Part shown: one piece after another, positions 11,263-22,045 of the stretch | Numbering within the stretch: the stretch's first letter is position 1 | How the letters are laid out: the number at the start of each line of letters is the position of its first letter | From: Pseudeuparius sepicola | Taxonomy: Eukaryota; Arthropoda; Insecta; Coleoptera; Anthribidae | Direction: 5' to 3' | DNA length: 64,000 nucleotides | Assembly (NCBI GenBank): GCA_963920635.1 | Contig: OY987302.1 | Span: 31,161,278 to 31,225,277 of the forward strand | The notes under the pieces: model-generated | The model's input: the letters and a program-made list of their open reading frames with translations, nothing else | Database searches by the model: none | Told to the model about the DNA's origin: nothing | Made by a program: the position numbers and the translations under genes

Positions 11263-13044
11263 GTGTACACCAGATTTCTGGAGTGTCACACCCCTCGGGT
11301 TAAGAAATGCGGCGTCAATGCTTTTGCCTGGCAACACCGCTGACAGGAGGCAGAACGGTCGGCGCCACCTTACCGGGTTGGATGAACCTTGGTTGGAATT
11401 TCTGTAAGGAATTCTGGGGGGAGGGGCAAAGGGGGAGAAGCGGGAAATTTGAACTAGGATCTCCCACTGGAATATTAAATTACTTTTAATTATTGCTTTA
11501 TTTCAAGAAAAGAGCGCATAATGTGACATATTCCGCCACATTATGTGTTCCTTTTCAGAAATAAAACAATTAAAAGGACTATAGGGATATATTAAAGCAT
11601 TTGCGTTTTTTATATATATTTAAAACAAAAACCATTTTAAATATAAAACAAAAACCAAAGAAACATATCAGGCAGGTATAATAATAATAATTCTCGCCCT
11701 CACAATACTCCAATCTAGGAGTATTGTGGGGGGAGGGGTGGCAATTACTATTATTTAGACTTATTGTTGTCACCACCACCAATAAAACAATATACAAAAA
11801 CTTAATTAACAGAAACAAAATAAAAATTAACTCCTATTTAGAAAAGAAATATCACAGGTTCTTGGTCCTCTTTCAGTCCGGATAAATCACAGATGAACAG
11901 TCTTGGTCATTGTTAATATTCCCGGTCTAGCGAACTTGGTTCGGCAATCCGGAAACATGTAAAAGATAAAATCGATTAGTAAGTTCCTTATCAGCAGATC
12001 ACAATAGCTACAAGTAAGGGAAGCAAATATGCTAGATATGAAATAATGAAAACAGTTAGGAATTTTTAAACTTCTTGAGTTTTTTAGTATGACCCTCACT
12101 AATTCGCTTCGTACCCTTTTTCTCCCTGATATACTTAAAAATAGTTAATCTCACACATTATTTATTAATGAATAAGCAATTTGAGCTATTGTAGATGATG
12201 CTGAAGTAACTCCGGCCATGTTTGAGATTTTTCGGGGATACGCCACCTGCTGTGTCTTCTATTCTCAAATTAAGTTGCCTCCATTCTCCGTTTCAACAGT
12301 GTCCATTGTATCTAAAATAATAAAAAGGTGTTATTTTTTACTATCGGTACCACCTATATCTTTAAATCAAACAGAAAACTACTACTGCAGTTAAACAATG
12401 ACAAACACATTAAAACACAGAAAATAATAACTGCTGAAAAACAAGTCGAGTTTAGCAGTCGAACCAAACTGGTTCGACTATGCTTTTACTGACTATTGTT
12501 ATTAATCTAGTGGTAATAACATAGACAAGAAGAAACAACAGGAATAAAGGGAATAAATATAACTTGTAACAGTAACAGTGTCTCTAAAAATAGCTCCCTA
12601 ACCATATTTTTCTAGCTGCCTATTCATATTTGGAATATTCTCCGAATAACACATTGATAATAATTCGGGAAGAACTGTTATGGGTTATGGCATTAATAAA
12701 TAATAACATATTTGACTTACCTTGTTCGAGATTGTTGATAATTTTTTTTATAAAACTTCAAAATTTGCAAACTCATTGATGGCCAAGGCGTCTGATCCGG
12801 CGATTCTATTGGTCCAACCCTCCAACCCCGTAATGTATAGGCAACCCGTTTAACATAGGGTCGCGTTCAGAGCGAATATAGCTCACTTTTTGCTACCTTC
12901 GATCATACTCTTCGGCCGTCACAACCCGACGTAATGGCCGACCTGTGTTGGCAATGCACCGGACCCAGTTGCATACCCCTGCCCTAACCTAAAACCTAAT
13001 GCCCTGTCCGGCTTTGACGCCTGACGTTAATGACGTTTGTGTGG
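11263..13044. other. No gene recognised
   Basis: AT-rich intergenic sequence. A short inverted repeat (CATAATGTGACA / CCACATTATG) lies at 11517-11546. Short open frames have no recognisable domains. Confidence 0.4.
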
Positions 13045-13553
13045 TAAAGTACCACCGATATTAAGAGCAGTAAACTGGAGCACTTGTTTGGCATGATAGA
13101 GGTCCACAAGCCAACATAATGTTGGCAAATGCTCTTAAAAAGACCAAAAGACCGTAAATAGTCTCCAAATTAAACCTGTGAAATATAAAAAAGAATCACG
13201 ACCCTTCTTTAAACTATGCATTGCGGCGATAGTTACAGTTCGCCCGACATTCAGCGCGCGCATGGTTTAAAGAAGGGTCATTATTCTTTTATGTATTTCA
13301 CAGATTTAATTTGGAGACTATTTACGGCCCTTTTAAGAGTATTTACCAACCTTATGTTAAATTGTGGACCTCTATCAACACCAATTTAAATAATGTTATT
13401 GACCAAGCTGGGTGCTGGGCTGGGCCTATAAAGTTGAACTTTAAATTTTCATTCAAAATACGCACTTAAAAGCAGGAGGTACTTCTTTAAAAAAGGAAGG
13501 GTAAGTGCTCCAGTTTACTTATCTTAATATCGGTGGTACTTTAAATCAGGCCC
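13045..13553. mobile_element. Foldback MITE
   Basis: Terminal TAAAGTACCACCGATATTAA and its inverted copy TTAATATCGGTGGTACTTTA bound long imperfect arms. Both arms contain a CTGGAGCACTT block, a GTCTCCAAATTAAA-type block and GACCCTTCTTTAAAC. The spacer is about 30 bp near 13220-13250. No coding capacity. Confidence 0.7.
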
Positions 13554-14838
13554 CTCGCACTCACACGTCAGCAGGGTTGGGAACGTAGTTAATATGACAT
13601 TAATTACGCAATTTTTTTGCACAATTAACTACATTAACTACATAACTTTAACTACGAGTCAACTAGGCAAAATTTAAATATGTAAAATGCCTTAATTGAC
13701 TAAATACAATTTTTTAATAATTTGTTTTATTCTTTTATTCTAAAATTGTTTAGGTAAATACCTAAGTATTATTAAATTATTATTATATCTAGTCCTAATC
13801 TAATAAACTCTCTTAAATTTTTACACGGTGATTACGGTGATGATATTGAGGATAGTGATGATTGATGAGAGTCGATGAATGATGACTTTGACAATGCATA
13901 AGACTAAAAAGATTTTACGTTTAGGTACCTACATGCTTACATTTTACATTGTTCACTGTTCATTTATTAAAAATTTACATATTCATTATTGTTTATGTTT
14001 ATTGATTGAGTGTAAAAATTTATAAAATAACTAAGTTAAAAGAAAAATAATTATTTTTATTTATAAAATATCAAATAAAAATAAAAATTTGTCAACTTAA
14101 ATTCAGTCTTGGACAATAGGTACCTAATTTTGTGCTGAGAAATTTCAGTTCTTCGTATTTGTTGTAGTATTTTCGTCTAGCCATGATTCTCTACGTCTAC
14201 GTCCAAACACCAAAAACTAAGGTCAGATTCGTGTTCAGAGACCTCGAAAATAGGGGGTAGCCAAAATTTAAAAAAAAAACGGGCTGCGTACACAATGGGG
14301 AACTTTTACCAAAATTGCCTCTTGTATTGTTAGAGCTCCTGCTTTGTGCAGTTCTCGAGGAATATGTGTCAGTTAAACGCGGAAAGTCCAAGGTGTGCTA
14401 ACAGTCTGATTGTCCAACCAACCAGAGGTAAATTCATAAACTCCATATTTTTTCTTACCTATTTAAATTATGACAACGAAACGGCAACGTCGCGGCCGGC
14501 GCCATGTGCCCCACCAGAAAGCCTTATTTACGTGCGTTCAGGTGCGCCTTGTTACGTGGGATTAGGGATAAATTGCCCCATTATTTAAACATGCAGTGAA
14601 AATTTTTTTTTGCGTTTTCGGCATATATGTACCTCCCTGATGACGTGGGCAATTACTATTATTTCGTCTTCATTGCCATATTGCCATTGCCACTTTTTGC
14701 CCTCATTCATTATAGCGTTCTGATTTCCATTCGTTCTTTTATGTCAAATCATTCCCATATCTGCTTTGTCCTTAGCTTGTAAAAATGAGAAAGTCATGAA
14801 TAGAAAGCTCATGTGAAAAACAAGAAAATATATATTAA
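13554..14838. other. No gene recognised; one hAT-like end
   Basis: A CAGGGTTGGGAACGTAGTTA end starts at 13572, resembling hAT-type termini, but I found no matching inverted end nearby. The rest is AT-rich and shows no supported gene. Confidence 0.3.
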
Positions 14839-15066
14839 ACAATCCTCATCGTATGCTTCAGCAGAGGTGCATGCGTCCAAAACTGCGAGTGTCGAAGAAG
14901 TAGTCTCAATTGTTCAAGTATGTGCAGCAATTGCTTAGGACTTGCATGTCTCAATAGAGATACTGTAATCATCGACGACGGTTTAAATAATGATTCTCAA
15001 GTGGACGAAGAACACGAAGATTTGTTTCCTCTCACCAGCCCGAGTGAACTATTTGGTGCTGACTGA
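14839..15066 (+). pseudogene. Cys-rich C-terminal scrap of an uncharacterised protein
   Basis: One frame reads CVQNCECRRSSLNCSSMC, then SNCLGLACLN and an acidic tail ending in TGA at 15064-15066. The C-x-C-x8-C-x3-C-x2-C-x4-C spacing looks like a structured zinc-binding tail and not a chance open frame. I know a similar tail from uncharacterised insect proteins that also carry a TGCDT box, and a TGCDT scrap lies at 52075. No start or upstream part is visible, so it is probably a remnant. Confidence 0.4.
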
Positions 15067-15347
15067 TAACGCAATTAATGATTCACCTAAAACTTATAAC
15101 CTTTTGTATCATTTTGATTTCCCTCCCATTTCTTCAATATAATATAATACAATGAATGAGGGGAAAAAGTGAGTACAAATTAACTAAGGCTACTAACTTG
15201 TATTGGATATATTTACAGCAGAGAGTTGCCATCAATAGACTGCGCATAGCGTACGGTTAGCTATAAGCCCCTGTTGTCAAGATAGGATAGGCAACCAACT
15301 GTTCATTGCGGGGCAGAAGTAAGCTCTCGCCGCTTGCTTTAACGCAT

Positions 15348-17376
15348 TCATTCAATAGATTTTAGCGACAAAAAACAATATAAAACTATTTTAAATGGGT
15401 TGTAACTGTTAATGATCTTTCTAAGACCGCTGATAACCATTTTGTTTGCAACGGGATGGGGTGAGGATTGGATGAAAAACCTGAAAACATTTTCGGCAAT
15501 TTGGCAATTGTTTATGACATCGCTTGAGGCGTATAACAATCCTCCACGATTTTTTCTAGTTAAAAGCTTTGAATGACTCTCTGATGCGAATACAGCATCT
15601 GCACATATGGAACATTTAACAGACTTAGCTATTTTTCTTGCAACAAAACCTGAAATGTACGTAGTTATGTCTAGTAGGTAAATATGGAGGCCAATTTGGA
15701 AAAACTAGTATGAGTATGTCTTCATTACCTATCAAATCAAGTAGATCATCAACATGCCGTTCTTTCCTACATCCACTACTTATTGTTAGAGTAGACGTAT
15801 TATCTATTTGTACAGGGTGTCCCAGTTAAGGTGATAAACCCGATTTTCTCCGTATTTTAAAGATAAGTTCATGGTTCGAAACCCAGACTTGTGTAGAATT
15901 TTCCGAGGAATTCGAATGTGACGTCAAACTTAATATACCGGGTGTTGTTAAAAAGTTATATCAAAAATACCGTTTTCAAAAAAATTGTGAAGTTGGATTT
16001 TAACACGAAATGTTAGGAATGAGTATACGGGGAGTAGCGAAAAAGTGACGGTTTTCATTTCTGATTTCCGGTCTTACCGGAAATAAGCATCACTTTGTCA
16101 GATTTTTGAGACAACCTGTATATTTTGTTTTTTTAAGTTCCTTTTGTTCTCCCAATTCCAACCATATATATTTTTATATAGTTATCACTAAAAATAACCA
16201 AGCAGGAAATTTTTTTTTGATAAATTTCGTTGAATATGACAAGTTCCCATCTTTGCATGGAATGCTAAAAATATATAGTTAGAGATAACTATATGAAAAT
16301 ATATATGGTTGGAATTGGGAGAACAAAAGGCACTTAAAAGACCCAAAATCTACAGGTTGTCTCAAAAATCTGACAAAGTGATGCTCACTTCCGGTAAAAC
16401 CGGAAGTCAGTAATGAAAACCGAAATTTTTTAGTTACTCCCCGTATACCCATTACTAACATTTCGTGTTAAAATCCAACTTCAAAATTGTATGGAAAACG
16501 GTATTTTTTAAATAACTTTTTAACAACACCCGGTATAATCAGTTTGACTTCACATTCGAATTCCTCGGAAAATTCTACACAAGTTTGGTTTTCGAACAAA
16601 GAATTTATCTCTAAATTACGGAGAAAATCAGGTTTATCACGTTAACTGGGACACCCTGTACACAATTAGCGAAAGCAGAGGATGAAATTTCTGTTTTAAG
16701 CAAAAGTCTCTTGTAGGCGTCCTCGGACTGCTTAGCTGTTGGGTTATTGTTATTATAACCTCCTCGAGATCTCATAGCTGAGAAAAACGGTATGATCTTG
16801 ACTTACTTTGTATGTCAAGAAATAATCCAAAATTTTTGTGTTTATCAGATCGTCTACCATATTCTGAACACTTATCATATATATAAAATGAGACCTTTGA
16901 AACCCGTCTTTCTACGTGTCGTTAAAATATTTTGTGCATCAAGAGTATGAATATATGATATAATGAATGGAACTTTTAAAAAACGTTGTAAAGGAAGTAA
17001 TATTTTCTAGAGTCAACGGTTTTCCGAAACTACTCTTTGACAACAAATTTGTGGAATTTAAAGTGTCAAATATATCATTAATTTTTCGGCAAAATTTGAA
17101 GTTCCCTCAGAATCTGTAAAGGTCTTTGTTGCAGAAATACAGAGAATCTGCTACACTTATGCTAAAAATCTGGGCCGCTAATCTCACTTTCATAATTATT
17201 ACTTGTCTGAAATTAATATGTATTGTTCGACCTTCAGTTTGTTGTAAAGAGACCAACGTTTTAAAAAGTTCCCATTTAATTGGTCGTCCGTGTTTATCTT
17301 TTTTAGGACCTAACGAAGTAATAACTCGCGGACGCCGGACACGATGTATTGCCCCGCAGGGTTTTGTGGGTTGCAT
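15348..17376 (-). pseudogene. P-element/THAP9-like transposase remnant
   Basis: Minus-strand fragments in order match P-type transposases: GRPIKWELFKTLVSLQQTEG, MKVRLAAQIFSISVADSL, INDIFDTLNS, YFLTYKVSQDHT, RSRGGYNNNNPTAKQ, YISGFVARKIAKSVKC and GGLLYASSDVINNC. Frames change several times and an 846-bp foldback element interrupts it at 15813-16658. No THAP DNA-binding domain is visible at the 5' side. The second errantivirus-like element lies directly upstream (from 17410). Family role: cut-and-paste transposition by a catalytic domain with a GTP-binding insertion. This copy is dead. Confidence 0.78.
15813..16658. mobile_element. TA-flanked foldback MITE (mariner-like)
   Basis: Flanked by TA on both sides. 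It begins CAGGGTGTCCCAGTTAA and ends with the inverted TTAACTGGGACACCCTG. The arms are about 390 bp and highly similar, meeting near 16230. The TA duplication and CAGGGTGTCCCA end suggest a Tc1/mariner-type non-autonomous element. It sits inside the P-type transposase remnant. Confidence 0.8.
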
Positions 17377-17409
17377 AGTGTGTCGACAACACCTTAGATG
17401 CGTTACGCG

Positions 17410-17649
17410 AGTTATGTTCTAGAAGTTGCTACCTCATCATAGAAATTACGCCGTAGAAACTACAAACTCAGCAAAGTCTAGATGGACTCTCGAACACCTT
17501 GAAATCTTGCGAATTCTGCTTTCCTTAATTTATATAAACGATCGCGCTCCACATTTTTCGACTTTTGACTATCAGACTCTGTACTAGTTGCCAATAAAAA
17601 ACTTTGCATTTTTTTTAAAAAGGTCTTGTTCCGATCCCGTAAGTTAAGT
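17410..17649 (+). repeat. 5' LTR of the right errantivirus-like element
   Basis: Starts AGTTATGTTCTAG, ends TTAAGT, 240 bp. It contains an AATAAA-type signal (CCAATAAAAAAC) before a T-run. Its partner is 44785-45023. Confidence 0.93.
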
Positions 17650-17659
17650 GGCGCAGTCG
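17649..17659 (+). promoter_or_regulatory. Primer binding site, tRNA-Ser type
   Basis: TGGCGCAGTCG overlaps the last T of the LTR. It pairs with a serine tRNA ending CGACTGCGCCA; the bases beyond differ from the left element's site. Confidence 0.65.
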
Positions 17660-17774
17660 TGCGGATTGTTTGAGTTGCGTGGCGCCATCGGTCTCGCGCT
17701 TCTGGAGTATCGAACTCCCAACAAACAAGAACTTCAAGATCCGATTGAAGCTGCAGAGCCAGGAAGAGACCAAG

Positions 17775-17780
17775 GTAAGG
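17775..17780 (+). promoter_or_regulatory. Candidate leader splice donor
   Basis: CCAAGGTAAGGG in the leader fits the consensus AAG|GTAAGG. In gypsy-like errantiviruses env is made from a spliced mRNA with a donor in this region. Confidence 0.4.
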
Positions 17781-18035
17781 GCCAATCCGTGTTTCCTTTC
17801 CCTTGTCCTTTCTGTGGCAAACAGGTCAGTCTTAGGTCCCTAGAAATCCAGTGTATATGTTTTTCTAGTTGAATCTATTCATAAGATTGCGTCTTGCGAA
17901 ATATTAGAGCATATAAAACTTCAAAAGATATAATTAAGTTAGGTTAAGAAGTTCAATTTCATTTTAAGTTTCAATTTTAAATTTCAAAATTGATTCACTC
18001 GAAGATATTTCAAACGTACAATTGAAGAAGAAATC

Positions 18036-19229
18036 ATGAATAATCAACCTCAACCTGCACAAATCAATTATAGTCTGCTTAGATTGTATGTCGATACAAT
18101 TCCAAATTTTAATGGAGACCCACACACTCTCGAAATTTTTATAGAACATTGTGATTTTCTTATTTCCACATATTCCAATGCAAACCCCGCTGATCCCATA
18201 AATACCTTCCTAATACGAGCTGTTATTGGAAAATTAACAGGACACGCTTTAGTTATTGCTGGTAGTAGACCTGACGTAAGAAATTGGGCAAATTTAAAAG
18301 AATTATTAAGACTAAGTTTCGGTGACCAAAGAAACCTTGATTGCTTAGTGCAAGAAATGCTTGTTTCGCGACCCTTCAAAAATGAATATTTTCGTAATTT
18401 TGGGCAGAGATTACAAAAGTGCCGTAGTTCCATCGCTTCTAAAATAATTTCAATGGAAATGACTAACGAAGAACGTGCTTTTAAAATTAAAAATTATGAT
18501 GAACTTTCACTAAAAACTTTTATAAGAGGTCTATCTGGACGTATCCAAGATATGGTTTGTTTAAGAAATCCTGACAGTCTAGAACTCGCAATATCGTATG
18601 TTATTGAAGAAGAAAACTTTATTTTATTCCAAAAGTCTCAAACAAGTAATTTCCAAAATTCAACATTACCAAATAAAAATCCTCAACACTTTCCAAAAAT
18701 GAATTCTTATAATAATCAACAAGCTATAACACCACGACAACAATCAATGTTTCCGCCAAATAATAACAATTTTTCGCAAAATCAAAATTATTCCCAAAAT
18801 CAAAATTTTCCCGAAAGAGCTCAATTCCCATCTCAACCTATAAACATCCAACCTCGACAGAATATGCCTTCCCCTAAATTTTTTACCAATAAACAAGTAT
18901 TTGGAGCCCCTAACACTTCCAGAAATGTTTTTAAACCCACCGGTATAACTCCGCAACATAAACCTGAACCGATGTCTACTACATCACGAATTCCTACTAT
19001 ACAAACTCAATTCAGAAATAATTTTCCAAAAAATTACCAAACTCCACAACTCCACAATATTGAAGAGGCAGATTTTAGCTTCGACGAAAGTCTCGAAAAC
19101 CCGGAAAATCCCGATGAAATTTTTCCCGATTTTTACCATGAAAACTCCGATGAAAATTTCGTACCGAACGAAACTTATGAAAGTTTTGAAAATTTTTCCC
19201 AGGCTTCGAATCCACAGAACCCAACGTAA
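18036..19229 (+). CDS. gag: gag of the right errantivirus-like element
   Basis: A 397-residue protein with the same blocks as the left gag: RAVIGKLTGHAL, RLSFGDQRNLDCLVQ and LKTFIRGLSGRIQDMV. A Q/N/P-rich tail follows without a CCHC zinc knuckle, then an acidic C terminus. The frame is intact from ATG to TAA. Pol overlaps its last 49 nt in the -1 frame. Family role: particle assembly and RNA packaging. Confidence 0.88.
   Translation: MNNQPQPAQINYSLLRLYVDTIPNFNGDPHTLEIFIEHCDFLISTYSNANPADPINTFLIRAVIGKLTGHALVIAGSRPDVRNWANLKELLRLSFGDQRNLDCLVQEMLVSRPFKNEYFRNFGQRLQKCRSSIASKIISMEMTNEERAFKIKNYDELSLKTFIRGLSGRIQDMVCLRNPDSLELAISYVIEEENFILFQKSQTSNFQNSTLPNKNPQHFPKMNSYNNQQAITPRQQSMFPPNNNNFSQNQNYSQNQNFPERAQFPSQPINIQPRQNMPSPKFFTNKQVFGAPNTSRNVFKPTGITPQHKPEPMSTTSRIPTIQTQFRNNFPKNYQTPQLHNIEEADFSFDESLENPENPDEIFPDFYHENSDENFVPNETYESFENFSQASNPQNPT
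19190..19196 (+). promoter_or_regulatory. Predicted -1 ribosomal frameshift heptamer (gag-pol)
   Basis: Gag reads GA A AAT TTT TCC at this point, the canonical slippery heptamer AAATTTT. The pol frame is closed by TGA at 19178-19180 and open after it, so the shift must occur between 19181 and the gag stop at 19229. Confidence 0.75.
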
Positions 19230-21308
19230 TAATTGACTTAAATCATCTACATAAGAGCGATTTAACGTATATAGAAATTCCAGAAATTAATGCCAGATTC
19301 CTTATAGATACAGGTAGTTCCCGTAGTATAATTAACCCCGATGTAGCTTATAAGTTTTACAGTAATTGCATTTTTCATGAAGATTTTAGTATTCAGACCT
19401 CTCACGATATTACTTTTCACAATGAAATTGCCATAATTCCACTTTTCGACATTTTTAACGTAAATCGATTTTATAAATTTTATATCTATGATTTTTCCCC
19501 AAAATATCACGGTCTTATTGGCATGGACTTATTGAAAAGACTACGATCAAATATAGATCTCGACAATAAATTACTAAAGACTCCCAAACTTCAAATACCT
19601 CTACTTTCGGAAAACTCCAATTCAAAACAACAGAAAAATTTCCAAAAATGTTATCACTCTTTAATTATACCACCTCGAACTCAAAAAATAGTTAAAGTTC
19701 CAGTATGCTATAAAAATGGCCTCGGTATTTTAGATTACAATAATTTTGATAACAATTTAGAATCCCCTCGTGCTGTAGTTGATATTCAAAATTATTTCGC
19801 GACAACAACAATTATAAATCCAAATTTAGAACCCTTTGAAGTCATAATTACTGAACCTTTAGACGTTGAAATTTTAAACCCTAATGAGATTAACTTTATC
19901 GACAAAATCGAAGATAATTCGGAACTCTCAGAAACTGAAGATAATCTACTAAAACAAAATTTAAAAAATATTAGACTTGATCATTGCAATTATGAAGAAA
20001 AGTCCGCTTTACGTAAACTTTGTTATTCATACAGGGACATCTTTTACTGTGAAAAAATACCTCTTAGCTTTACAAATAAAGTCAAACATAAAATTAATCT
20101 CACAGACGAAAAACCTATTTTTACTAAATCGTATAGGTTTCCCGAAATCCATCGACAAGAAGTAAAATCCCAAATAGATAAAATGTTACAACAAAAAATT
20201 ATTGAACCATCCACATCCCCGTGGAGCAGTCCAATCTGGATCGTTCCAAAGAAACTCGACGCTAGTAAAAAAAGGAAATGGCGAGTAGTCATCGACTATC
20301 GTAAGTTAAATGACAAAACTATTAGTGACAAATATCCCCTTCCAAACATAACGGACATATTAGACAGACTAGGACGTGCGAATTACTTTACAACACTCGA
20401 TTTGGCCTCCGGTTATCATCAAATTGAAGTTGACGAAAATGATGTACCCAAAACTGCATTTTCTACTGATTCTGGACATTATCAATTCTTACAAATGCCA
20501 TTCGGTCTTAAAAATGCACCCAGTACATTTCAGAGATTAATAGATAATATTTTACGTGGTTTAACAAACGAAATTTGTCTCGTATATTTAGATGATATAA
20601 TAGTTTTCAGTACATCTCTCCAAGAACATATAATTAATCTCAAAAAAGTTTTCGACAGACTACGTGACGCGAATTTTAAAGTACAACTTGACAAATGCGA
20701 CTTTCTACAAAAAACTGTTGCTTACCTCGGACACATTATTACATCAGAAGGAGTGAAACCCAATCCCGAAAAAATTTCCTGTATTCAAAAATTCCCCATT
20801 CCTAAAACTCAAAAAGAAATAAAATCATTCCTTGGATTACTTGGATATTATCGCCGCTTTATTAAAGATTTCGCAAAAATAACTAAACCTTTAACTCTCT
20901 GTTTAAAGAAGAACCCTCAAGTTACTCATAGTCAAAAATTCATAGAAGCTTTCAACACATGTAAGAAAATTTTGTGTAATGATCCGATATTACAGTATCC
21001 TGACTTTTCCAAAGAGTTCATTCTAACTACTGATGCTTCCAACATCGCTATCGGCGCAGTATTATCCCAAGGCACCATTGGACAAGACAAACCTATTGCC
21101 TATGCCTCACGCACCCTAAATGACAGTGAACAAAATTACAGTACTATTGAGAAAGAGTTACTGAGCATTGTTTGGGCTTGTAAGTACTTTCGTCCCTACC
21201 TCTATGGTCGAAAATTTACAATAGTTACCGATCATCGCCCCCTCACGTGGCTTTTTAATTTAAAAGAACCCAATTCGAAATTGGTTCGTTGGCGTCTCAA
21301 ATTAGAAG

Positions 21309-21314
21309 AGTATG
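21309..21314 (+). repeat. Polinton target-site duplication, left copy (AGTATG)
   Basis: AGTATG directly precedes the Polinton and is repeated at 41355-41360. Six base pairs is the length Polintons produce. Confidence 0.95.
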
Positions 21315-21346
21315 AGTAGTTAAGCAAAGCGGGCATCAGGACAGTG

Positions 21347-21354
21347 ACGTCACG
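21347..21354. promoter_or_regulatory. TGACGTCA palindrome in the TIR (CRE/ATF-like)
   Basis: GTGACGTCAC lies about 30 bp inside the end and is mirrored in the right TIR (near 41315-41322). It matches the CRE/ATF consensus. A role in replication or transcription is inference only. Confidence 0.4.
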
Positions 21355-21382
21355 GCCTCGGCCGCTACATGGCAGATGTTTA

Positions 21383-21514
21383 TTTCCGACAGGTGAGGAC
21401 TTGCATTTTGACCTGGCGTGACCCCCGGGAGGTTATTAACCTTTTCCGACAGGTGCAGACTTGCATTTTGACCTGACGTAACCCCGGACGGGACTTGACC
21501 TCGATAGGTTATTA
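21383..21514 (+). repeat. Subterminal direct repeats in the TIR, period 61 bp
   Basis: Two imperfect units start TTCCGACAGGTG (21383 and 21444), each followed by GACTTGCATTTTGACCTG and an RCGTRAC block. They are mirrored in the right TIR (about 41155-41286). Confidence 0.8.
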
Positions 21515-21563
21515 AGAATTGTTATGACATGTTCAGCTCCCCCTCTCTACCACTAGGTTAGGA

Positions 21564-21598
21564 TATAAGGTGGTCCGTTCTAGCTGGAGAACTCAGTT
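21564..21598 (+). promoter_or_regulatory. TATA-Inr core promoter of the TIR gene
   Basis: TATAAG at 21564 and TCAGTT at 21593-21598 (A at 21595) are 31 nt apart, the classic arthropod TATA-Inr spacing. This places transcription start about 23 nt before the ATG at 21618. Confidence 0.7.
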
Positions 21599-21617
21599 TA
21601 GTTTTAAAGCAGACAAC

Positions 21618-21929
21618 ATGGATCTACAAGCAATCAACAAGTTGACGTGCCTCAATCGGAAATCCAGCATCAAGTTGGCGGAATTACCGCAAGATTTGCC
21701 ATTGAAAATATATTCAGGCAAGCTGGTGAAGACAAAATTCGGGGAATGCGTCTTACTGGAATTGGAGGAGAATGTTGTATTCCTACCGCAGAGAGTCACG
21801 GTAGCATTCAAGCCACACTTGGAGGATTTCTCATCTGAAAGATATTCCCTCGTGTTTAAGGGACAACTCAACACTGGAAAACTTCACCCGGCAAATCAGT
21901 TTGAGATTGTAGAAAATAAAAATATTTAA
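21618..21929 (+). CDS. TIR-encoded small protein, left copy
   Basis: A 103-residue protein. I chose ATG 21618 (MDLQAINKLTCLN) because the promoter's start point lies after the codons further upstream. Features are a basic N-terminal third, the strand-like block KLVKTKFGECVLLELEEN, VFLPQRVT, and an acidic-aromatic tail. An almost identical gene lies in the right TIR (40740-41051) and a diverged relative at 30996-31307 shares the KTKFGE / VFLPQR pattern. The short beta-rich outline would fit an OB-fold nucleic-acid-binding protein, a role protein-primed replicons often need, but I do not recognise the family and that is inference. Confidence 0.75.
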   Translation: MDLQAINKLTCLNRKSSIKLAELPQDLPLKIYSGKLVKTKFGECVLLELEENVVFLPQRVTVAFKPHLEDFSSERYSLVFKGQLNTGKLHPANQFEIVENKNI

Positions 21930-22005
21930 ACGAAAAAATTTTTTTTAATTATCCAACCTAAACCAACTAATATGATAAATATTAATAATAGGAACTACAG
22001 AAAAA

Positions 22006-22043
22006 TATAAATACATGATATTTAGAGAGAATCGACTTCAGTC
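22006..22043 (+). promoter_or_regulatory. TATA-Inr core promoter of the PLA2-pX gene
   Basis: TATAAATA at 22006 and TCAGTC at 22038-22043 (A at 22040) are 34 nt apart. The ATG follows at 22046, leaving a leader of about six nucleotides. Confidence 0.6.
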
Positions 22044-22045
22044 TA

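Larger units (their letters stand above)
19181..21319 (+). pseudogene. pol: pol 5' part: protease, RT, RNase H N-terminal half
   Basis: Open from 19181 with no early ATG. Entry is predicted by a -1 shift at 19190-19196. The protease site RFLIDTGSSRSIINP is near 19290. RT motifs are [32 protein letters not shown] and the catalytic VYLDDIIVFS. RNase H begins with LTTDASNIAIGAVLSQG and contains STIEKELL and TDHRPLTWLF. The frame stops at a TAG (21317-21319) that lies inside the Polinton TIR. Everything upstream looks intact, so the lesion is the insertion itself. Confidence 0.92.
21315..21930 (+). repeat. Polinton left terminal inverted repeat (616 bp)
   Basis: Matches the reverse complement of 40739-41354. 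I see two changes near 21369, single changes in the CTCTCTACC and AGTTTTAAAGC stretches, and a short cluster near the end of the internal gene. The TIR contains a TGACGTCA palindrome, two subterminal direct repeats, a promoter and a complete small gene. Confidence 0.95.

Noticed and set aside
17126..17422. 98-residue plus-strand frame
   Set aside because: It is antisense to the P-type transposase remnant, whose minus-strand frame matches family motifs.
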